A stretch of 26,697 nucleotides of DNA, taken from positions 1 through 26,697 of the IMG/VR virus record IMGVR_UViG_3300026140_000009; one strand, written 5' to 3'. Shown here in pieces: positions 20,047 through 24,821 of this stretch. The notes beneath the pieces were generated by a model. The model was not told the DNA's origin. It ran no database searches and saw only the letters and a list, made by a program, of their open reading frames with translations. Every line of letters begins with the position of its first letter. Position 1 is the stretch's first letter. The position numbers were made by a program, and so were the translations under genes. Origin of the DNA: a virus.

Positions 20047-21306
20047 TCAGAACGTAATCGTGGACGCCGAGCGACCCTGACTGTACTGCGCGTCGACGTG
20101 AACGCGAGCATTAACGCCAGTAATATCCCGAATGGGGTCGTCGTAATCCTTGATTTCCACGTCCTGCCCGTTCGGCGCGTAGAGAATCGTGTGGATATTG
20201 TCGCGGTCGTAGACCACGGCACCCTTGTCGCCGTCCGAACTGAAGCCCCACGTCTCCTCGCCGCCGGACCAACCCGTGTCGGTGCCGTCGTCGTAGGTGG
20301 CCGAGGACATGGCGGCATGCATGTCAAGCCCGGCAATGTCGCCGACAATCGGGGCGTCCTCGCGGTTGCGAAGCACCTCGTTCGTCCCCGCGCGGTTCGC
20401 GTAGGACAGATTGGTGTCGTTGAATAGCTGCGTCCGGTAATCCGGGTGCGTGACGTAGGTGTCCGGCCGGAAGTCGTTAGCGTCAACCTCGCCAACGGCC
20501 GAGTTGAGCGCGGCGTAGCCCTGATCCGCCCCGGCGGTGTCGTGGTCCGCCTGCGCGTCGTCAACGAGTTCCGTGAGGAACACGCGGTTAATCCCGTTCT
20601 CGACGGACGCACCCACCTTCTGGATGTTGCGCTCAATCAGGTCAACCATGGCCTGATCGCGCATTTCGTCGGTGACGCGCGACCCCTCGGTGAGCTTTTC
20701 GCAGTTCCACGTGACGGTGGTGTAATCCTCACCGTCGTCACGAATCTCCGCGCCCTGCGCGGTCGGCCGGGCAAACTGTTCGTCCGACGCAACCGGCACG
20801 TCACCGACGCGCGTGTTGGCGTTGATGACGTTGGACGCGTCGCGGGCCACCTTCCGAAGCTGGCGGCCCTCCATGATGACCTCAAGAAGCTGCTCGCGGA
20901 ACAGCGTGTCCACCTCCTCGGGGTCGGAGGTTGCGAACAGCATCCGCGGGATGGCGTCGTCAAGCCGCGCCTCAATCACGTCGCCGTCCTCCTCAAGCCG
21001 CTTGCTGGACTTGAGCGTCTTGGGAAGCTTGCTCCCGTCAACGTCAACCGCGTAGTCCTTGAGCGTGCGGTGGCGCTCCGATCCGGCCTCGGCGCGGGCC
21101 GTCCGCGTCATCTCGGCTTCAAGCGTGCGGTTGGGGTTGCCCTGAAGGAACGAGTAATCGCCCTTGTTGGCACCCGGCCACACCTTGGCAACCTCTTTGG
21201 CCGATACGTCGGAGTTCGGCAGGGCCGCCTCCATGAGCATCTTAAACCGCCAATTCCCCTGTCGCCCGTACCGCTTGAGCTTGTTGCGTGCGTGTGCCGT
21301 GGACAT
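20047..21306 (-). CDS. Major capsid protein, HK97-fold (419 aa)
   Basis: Length, position after the protease and decoration genes, and layout all fit an HK97-fold capsid protein. A basic helical N-arm (ARNKLKRYGRQGNWRFKMLMEA) precedes a long helical segment ending near VDTLFREQLLEVIMEGRQLRKVA (E-loop/spine region). Middle phrases such as VTWNCEKLTEGSRVTDEMRDQA and VTHPDYRTQLFNDTN, and the end (DDPIRDITGVNARVHVDAQYSQG), match phage major capsids. ATG at 21306 follows the decoration stop by 2 nt, and a GGAGG on the minus strand about 8 nt upstream provides a Shine-Dalgarno site, fitting translation inside an operon. Confidence 0.88.
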   Translation of the reverse strand: MSTAHARNKLKRYGRQGNWRFKMLMEAALPNSDVSAKEVAKVWPGANKGDYSFLQGNPNRTLEAEMTRTARAEAGSERHRTLKDYAVDVDGSKLPKTLKSSKRLEEDGDVIEARLDDAIPRMLFATSDPEEVDTLFREQLLEVIMEGRQLRKVARDASNVINANTRVGDVPVASDEQFARPTAQGAEIRDDGEDYTTVTWNCEKLTEGSRVTDEMRDQAMVDLIERNIQKVGASVENGINRVFLTELVDDAQADHDTAGADQGYAALNSAVGEVDANDFRPDTYVTHPDYRTQLFNDTNLSYANRAGTNEVLRNREDAPIVGDIAGLDMHAAMSSATYDDGTDTGWSGGEETWGFSSDGDKGAVVYDRDNIHTILYAPNGQDVEIKDYDDPIRDITGVNARVHVDAQYSQGRSASTITF

Positions 21307-21308
21307 TG

Positions 21309-21722
21309 TTAGGCCTCCGCCCCCTGAACGGCGAAGATATACGCCTCAATCACGTCGCCCGCGCTGCCGCCCTCCTGCGCGATTGCGACGCCATTACTGC
21401 CGGTGGACGTGGCGACCGTCTCGAACGCCGCGCTCCCGTCCGGCAGGAGTTCGTCGCCCGCGCTCACCGTCTCACTCACTTCAACGCGCACCTCGCAGTC
21501 GTCGCCGGCAATGGCGGCCTCCTCGCCGCTGGCAACGTCGTAGAGGTTGACGCCGAGGAAATCTCCCTCCCCGGCCGCGCTGGCCGATACCTGATAGTCC
21601 CCGCTAATCCCCACGGGTTCGCCCGTGGTAAGGTCCTCCCCGGCGGAATAGCCGCGGAGTTCCTCGCCACTAACGAGGACCTCAATGTCAAACGTATGCT
21701 CGCCTTCACTTCGGGTAGCCAT
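21309..21722 (-). CDS. DUF2190-like capsid decoration protein (137 aa)
   Basis: The sequence shows the DUF2190/decoration pattern: SAGEDLTTGEPVGISG, then FLGVNLYDVASGEEAAIAG, then VSETVSAGDELLPDG and a final strand region with GVAIAQEGGSAGDVIEAYIF. These proteins bind the capsid exterior and stabilise it. It is the first gene of a two-gene operon with the major capsid gene and has its own A/T box. The start ATG at 21722 has no better alternative. Confidence 0.8.
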   Translation of the reverse strand: MATRSEGEHTFDIEVLVSGEELRGYSAGEDLTTGEPVGISGDYQVSASAAGEGDFLGVNLYDVASGEEAAIAGDDCEVRVEVSETVSAGDELLPDGSAAFETVATSTGSNGVAIAQEGGSAGDVIEAYIFAVQGAEA

Positions 21723-21749
21723 GTTCTACGCTTTGCTATGTGACGCGTG

Positions 21750-21760
21750 GTAAAAAGTAA
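21750..21760 (-). promoter_or_regulatory. TATA-like box for the decoration-capsid operon
   Basis: TTACTTTTTAC on the minus strand, about 32 nt upstream of the ATG at 21722. Together with the preceding GTAGCCCC it resembles the box before the 18684 gene. Confidence 0.55.
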
Positions 21761-21822
21761 GGGGCTACGGCAAGGGGTCGGTGCGCGCCATGTCGGGGGG
21801 CATGACGCGCGCGGCGCGGGCG

Positions 21823-23379
21823 TTACCAGCGCGTCCCCGAGGATACCGGCTCGTCATAGTTGGGTTCCCACTCCTCCCCGTCGTCGCTATCCGCGAGCGT
21901 GCGCGCCTCTTTGGGTTCGTCCTCAAGCTGCGAGAGGCGACGGTCAAGCTCCTCCACCGTGTCGGCGTCGGCAAGCTTGTTGCCCGCGGCGTCCTCAAGT
22001 TCGGCGTCCACGTCGTCGGCGGTCATGGCCTGCGCGACCATATCCTCTAAGTCCTCCAGCCGGGACGCAAGGTTTTGGACGCGATCCTGTACCGCGTCCA
22101 TGTCGTCGCCCATTTCCATTTCGTCGTCCTCTTCCTCTTCCTCCATGTCCTCTTCCATTTCCGCGCCCTCTTCTTCTTCCTCTTCCTCCTCGTCGTCGCC
22201 ATGCTCGGCCATTTCCGCGCCCTCAAGTTCGTCCATGAGGTCGCCGTGGAGGTCCTCGGCCATGTCCATGACCTCCTCGTCATCAAGGTCGTCGGTGTCA
22301 AGGCCGAACATATCCATGATTTCGCGCACTTCGCCGGGGTCCGCTTCCAGAATCTTCGGAGCCATACCCGTGCTTTGTCGGACAAGGGCCTTAGCGTTGG
22401 TGCCACTCATGGCAATCGGGCGGCGGGCCGCCTCCCGCGCAAAGTTCACGCTCTTGCTCGCGGGGTCCATGACGAGGGCAACGCCCGTCAGGAGGCCGCC
22501 GTCCACGCGCGGCATATCGCGCTGCGGGTCATGCGACTGTTGAAGCCCGCGGGCCGGGATTTCGACGCTCGGGCCGCCAAAGCCGACCGTGCCCTCGTTC
22601 TCCAGCGTACTCTTGAGGTTGTCATCCGCGAATTGGCCCGCGCCCTTCGCCGTGTCAAGCACTAAGTCCCCGAATAGGTTGCCGTCGTCGTCGGTGTCGA
22701 GACTGTCGGGGTCAATATGGCCCGCCACGGACGCCTCATGCGCCTTCCACTCGTCGGTATCCAAGTCATGCATGATATTGAGCGGCGGGCCGTCATGCGC
22801 GGCGTCGTCATAGTCCGCCTCAAGCGCCGCGATCCCGTCCGGCGGGTAGTACGTCTCGGTCTGACTGCCGGCGTCCGCCCAAATCCCCGGCGACAAGAGC
22901 TTGACGTTGGTGTATCGCACCGTGTTGTCGCCCGCTTCCACGCGCTCAATCGGCTCAGACTCTAAGGACTTGAGCGTGAGATACGACGCGTTATCCGACA
23001 GGATGGACGCGGGCGCGTCAACGGACTCGCTCGCATCGCCTACGGGCACGCAGCGGTCGCCAATCTTGACCATGCCCTCGCCGCAGCGGTCATCCGCCGC
23101 CGCAAGGTTGGCGTCGGGCACCTCGTCGTCGGGCACGCAGTTCGGCACGGGTTCGCCGTTCTCACCGCGCTTCATGCCGACCATCGTGTACCCCTCCCAA
23201 CACGGATCGTCTTGGGCTTTGATCGCCGCGCGGTAGAGGTCGTCGTCGCTCGCGTCGTCGCCGAGGTCAAGTTCGCCGCGGTTCTGTTGCGCCCAACAGA
23301 TAGCGTACGCGCGGCTCTCTGAGTAGTCGGGGTTGTCCTCCATGACGGACTTGACGCAGTTGTCTACGGCTTCGGGCAT
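21823..23379 (-). CDS. Prohead protease fused to acidic scaffold (518 aa)
   Basis: The N-terminus has three short cysteine modules: residues 1-30 (DNCVKSV...AICWAQQ), 57-82 (DPCWEGYTMVGMK...NCVP) and 97-112 (DRCGEGMVKIGDRCVPV), all of kinds known in phage protease and portal proteins. The protease domain spans about 125-310; NIMHD (His204) and GFGGPSVEI (Ser271) are the likely catalytic His and Ser of a herpesvirus-type/DUF2213 prohead protease. Residues about 370-430 form a very acidic Glu/Asp/Met run, then a coiled coil (LASRLEDLEDMVAQ) to the end, typical of a scaffold. It processes and shapes the prohead. The start at 23379 shares a base with the previous stop (TAATG). Confidence 0.85.
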   Translation of the reverse strand: MPEAVDNCVKSVMEDNPDYSESRAYAICWAQQNRGELDLGDDASDDDLYRAAIKAQDDPCWEGYTMVGMKRGENGEPVPNCVPDDEVPDANLAAADDRCGEGMVKIGDRCVPVGDASESVDAPASILSDNASYLTLKSLESEPIERVEAGDNTVRYTNVKLLSPGIWADAGSQTETYYPPDGIAALEADYDDAAHDGPPLNIMHDLDTDEWKAHEASVAGHIDPDSLDTDDDGNLFGDLVLDTAKGAGQFADDNLKSTLENEGTVGFGGPSVEIPARGLQQSHDPQRDMPRVDGGLLTGVALVMDPASKSVNFAREAARRPIAMSGTNAKALVRQSTGMAPKILEADPGEVREIMDMFGLDTDDLDDEEVMDMAEDLHGDLMDELEGAEMAEHGDDEEEEEEEEGAEMEEDMEEEEEDDEMEMGDDMDAVQDRVQNLASRLEDLEDMVAQAMTADDVDAELEDAAGNKLADADTVEELDRRLSQLEDEPKEARTLADSDDGEEWEPNYDEPVSSGTRW

Positions 23380-23552
23380 TAGGTATCATCCTCCATCCAG
23401 TTGACCATGTCGTCGCGGTGGTCCTCGCAGGCGTAATAGATGTCCCCGACGTACGTCGTCGGCGTCGAGTCGCACGGCAGGCCGTCGCCGTCCTCGCACC
23501 AATTACACCCCTCGTCGTACACGTAGTTCTCGTCTTTGTTTGCGGTCGCCAT
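23379..23552 (-). CDS. Small cysteine-rich protein (57 aa)
   Basis: ATG at 23552 to TAA at 23379-23381, overlapping the protease start by one base. Cysteines appear as CNWC near residue 16, CDS near 27 and CEDH near 42, so a zinc site made of C/C/C/C-H is likely. The ending is acidic (DDMVNWMEDDT). It may be a small assembly partner of the protease. Length and position are the only other clues. Confidence 0.65.
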   Translation of the reverse strand: MATANKDENYVYDEGCNWCEDGDGLPCDSTPTTYVGDIYYACEDHRDDMVNWMEDDT

Positions 23553-23555
23553 GAG

Positions 23556-23657
23556 TTAGTCCTCCCCCTCGTCGTCAAAGTATCCATCCGACACCTGTTC
23601 GGCGAGGAGTTCGTAAAACATCCCCTCTTGAACGCTGTCGTCGTATGGGTCCGCCAT
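23556..23657 (-). CDS. Acidic micro-protein (33 aa)
   Basis: ATG at 23657 and TAA at 23556-23558. The product (MADPYDDSVQEGMFYELLAE...) is acidic with an amphipathic helix in the middle. It lies between the helix-hairpin-helix gene (2-nt gap) and the 23552 gene (3-nt gap). Its tight packing between two coding genes supports it as real; no function can be read. Confidence 0.5.
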   Translation of the reverse strand: MADPYDDSVQEGMFYELLAEQVSDGYFDDEGED

Positions 23658-23659
23658 AG

Positions 23660-23845
23660 TCAGTCCTCCAGCCGGTTGAGGTACACCGCCGCGTCACGGT
23701 CGTTGCCCTCGGCGGCCGCGGCTTTAGCGCGCTCAAAGAGCGGGTCCGTCTCGCCCGTGTCGTGCGCGTCAAGCACGTCAAGAATCTTGTCGGCCGTCGC
23801 GTCACCAACGCCTTGAATGTCGGTGAGGTCGTCTTTGAGGCTCAT
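23660..23845 (-). CDS. Helix-hairpin-helix protein (61 aa)
   Basis: The N-terminal part (LTDIQGVGDATADKILDVLD) is a textbook helix-hairpin-helix: a helix, G-V-G hairpin, second helix. This motif contacts the DNA backbone without sequence preference. The rest is an acidic helical tail (ETDPLFERAKAAAAEGNDRD). The ATG at 23845 follows a CTTTAG box by about 27 nt. It could help DNA packaging or repair; its place beside head genes favours a DNA-handling role during assembly. Confidence 0.75.
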   Translation of the reverse strand: MSLKDDLTDIQGVGDATADKILDVLDAHDTGETDPLFERAKAAAAEGNDRDAAVYLNRLED

Positions 23846-23869
23846 AGGCGAGCCAACGGGCGGGAGGGG

Positions 23870-23875
23870 CTAAAG
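23870..23875 (-). promoter_or_regulatory. TATA-like box for the gene at 23845
   Basis: CTTTAG on the minus strand, about 27 nt upstream of the ATG at 23845; the upstream TAGCCCGCAC stretch is also found before the 10686-10696 box. Confidence 0.45.
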
Positions 23876-23883
23876 TGTGCGGG

Positions 23884-24036
23884 CTATTCAAGCTTCAATA
23901 GCGTACAGTCGCACGTCCCGCATTTCAACTTTATCGTGCCATTCCCAGCCTCCATTTTTAGATCGGCATTTGTTCTAATCACTCCCTCGCAGTCCCCACA
24001 CCGGATTGTTATGCCGTCTTTAAACATTTCACTCAT
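23884..24036 (-). CDS. Zinc-ribbon protein (50 aa)
   Basis: ATG at 24036 overlaps the preceding stop by ATGA. CGDC and CGTC pairs about 25 residues apart (CxxC...CxxC) make a zinc ribbon; a final Cys (CDC) sits beside the second pair. It is the last of three consecutive cysteine-rich small genes in AT-richer DNA (one line, 23941-24000, is 50% GC). Confidence 0.7.
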   Translation of the reverse strand: MSEMFKDGITIRCGDCEGVIRTNADLKMEAGNGTIKLKCGTCDCTLLKLE

Positions 24037-24137
24037 TTGCGGACACACCCCATATTTGGGCAACGATATTCGGCACTTGTCCGAATCCATTGAAGACGCG
24101 TGCCACACTTATCGCACGTTAATTGTAACTCAGTCAT
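24033..24137 (-). CDS. Zinc-binding micro-protein (34 aa)
   Basis: ATG at 24137 overlaps the upstream stop by 8 nt (ATGACTGA). The product starts MTELQLTCDKCGTRLQWI and ends CPNMGCVRK, so CxxC and CxxxxC pairs form a minimal zinc ribbon. Nearly the whole protein is the metal site, so it likely works by binding a larger partner. Confidence 0.65.
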   Translation of the reverse strand: MTELQLTCDKCGTRLQWIRTSAEYRCPNMGCVRK

Positions 24138-24303
24138 CTTCCCAATCTCGTTGTATGCGGCAGTTTTCCTTTCGCATCGGGTTATCTGGGTGCTCCCGTT
24201 CAAAGTGTACCTTTCTCCACCGCTTCGCACCCTCCACCGACGAGAACCACCCACCCGCGAGGTTACAAATATCGCAATAGCCGCGGTATCGGTATCTATT
24301 CAT
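24130..24303 (-). CDS. C2H2-like zinc-finger protein (57 aa)
   Basis: ATG at 24303 overlaps the upstream stop by 8 nt (ATGAATAG) and is preferred to an ATG at 24312. CDIC followed by about 20 residues and H-x5-H (VHFEREHP) gives a C-x2-C...H-x5-H arrangement close to C2H2 fingers. The rest is aromatic and basic (AKRWRKVHF), which could contact nucleic acid. Confidence 0.65.
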   Translation of the reverse strand: MNRYRYRGYCDICNLAGGWFSSVEGAKRWRKVHFEREHPDNPMRKENCRIQRDWEDD

Positions 24304-24469
24304 CTGACGCACCTTCGGTCGGTTGCCGGATTACTTGAACCTCAGTCGCCCCCGCAAGGACCGCACCCGCGGCGGCGTGGATTGCGTCATACTCGGCGCT
24401 ATCCTCGTTGTTCGGCTTCCAAACCTCGCCGTCAATACGAACGTGTATCGGTTCGGTTCGATCACTCAT
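24296..24469 (-). CDS. Small hypothetical protein (57 aa)
   Basis: ATG at 24469 is 2 nt after the previous stop. The N-terminal phrase MSDRTEPIHVRIDGEVWKPNN is a small strand pair; the second half is an Ala-rich helix and a strand (GATEVQVIRQP). No catalytic residues or metal site are recognised. It joins the preceding 60-residue gene to the zinc-finger trio without gaps. Confidence 0.55.
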   Translation of the reverse strand: MSDRTEPIHVRIDGEVWKPNNEDSAEYDAIHAAAGAVLAGATEVQVIRQPTEGASDE

Positions 24470-24471
24470 CG

Positions 24472-24654
24472 TTATTCCAAGTGTTCTAACGCCAACCGTG
24501 CCGCGGCTATCATGTTGTCTTCATCTTCCGTGTCCGGCCCCATGACAATCGCATAGGTGTCTCGATGCTTATCGTGGACCATCTGCCATTTTTCACACCC
24601 GGCGAGTCGTGCGACGTTACCGACCGGCTCCCGAAGTTCGCTCAACTCACTCAT
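24472..24654 (-). CDS. Small hypothetical protein (60 aa)
   Basis: ATG at 24654 overlaps the stop of the 24781 gene by 8 nt (ATGAGTGA), which fixes the start in preference to an upstream GTG/ATG at 24702. The sequence shows two helices and a central strand (MSELSELREPVGNVARLAG; WQMVHDKHRDTYAIVMG). No domain recognised. It is the second gene of the leftward operon led by the ribbon-helix-helix protein. Confidence 0.6.
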   Translation of the reverse strand: MSELSELREPVGNVARLAGCEKWQMVHDKHRDTYAIVMGPDTEDEDNMIAAARLALEHLE

Positions 24655-24781
24655 CTTGCTCGGCCTCCATACCCTTATCCACAAGCTCCCGCACGCGCTC
24701 ACTCACGCTTTGCCGCTCGCCTTGGGTCGCAAGCACGTACTGATACTGTCCGTTGTTGAACGCGACTGTATGACTTGGCAT
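24647..24781 (-). CDS. Ribbon-helix-helix protein (44 aa), probable self-regulator
   Basis: ATG at 24781, TGA at 24647-24649. A short strand (HTVAFNNGQYQYV) is followed by the second-helix phrase SVSERVRELVDKGMEA, typical of ribbon-helix-helix regulators ('S-x-S-E-x-V-R-x-L-V-x-x-G'). It is the first gene of the small-gene operon. Between its A/T box and ATG lies a perfect 19-bp palindrome, the sort of site such dimers bind, so it probably represses its own operon. Confidence 0.65.
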   Translation of the reverse strand: MPSHTVAFNNGQYQYVLATQGERQSVSERVRELVDKGMEAEQDE

Positions 24782-24783
24782 AC

Positions 24784-24802
24784 GGTTGTTGTTACAACAA
24801 CC
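24784..24802 (-). promoter_or_regulatory. Perfect palindromic operator candidate
   Basis: GGTTGTTGTTACAACAACC has 9-bp perfect arms around one central base. It lies between the A/T box (24807-24815) and the ATG at 24781, covering the predicted start of transcription. Binding there would block RNA polymerase. The adjacent ribbon-helix-helix gene is the natural binder, by inference. Confidence 0.6.
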
Positions 24803-24806
24803 ACAT

Positions 24807-24815
24807 ACTAAAACG
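24807..24815 (-). promoter_or_regulatory. TATA-like box for the small-gene operon
   Basis: CGTTTTAGT on the minus strand, about 30 nt upstream of the ATG at 24781, directly upstream of the palindrome. Confidence 0.5.
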
Positions 24816-24821
24816 TGGCGC

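Noticed and set aside
20446-21312. 288-residue plus-strand frame opposite the capsid gene
   Set aside because: It mirrors the coding of the capsid protein; residue use is unlike the acidic proteome, so it is a shadow.
22075-22665. Plus-strand frame with hydrophobic run (FHFVVLFLFLHVLFHF) suggesting a membrane protein
   Set aside because: The run is the complement of the Glu/Asp-rich scaffold codons, so the apparent membrane helix is an artefact.
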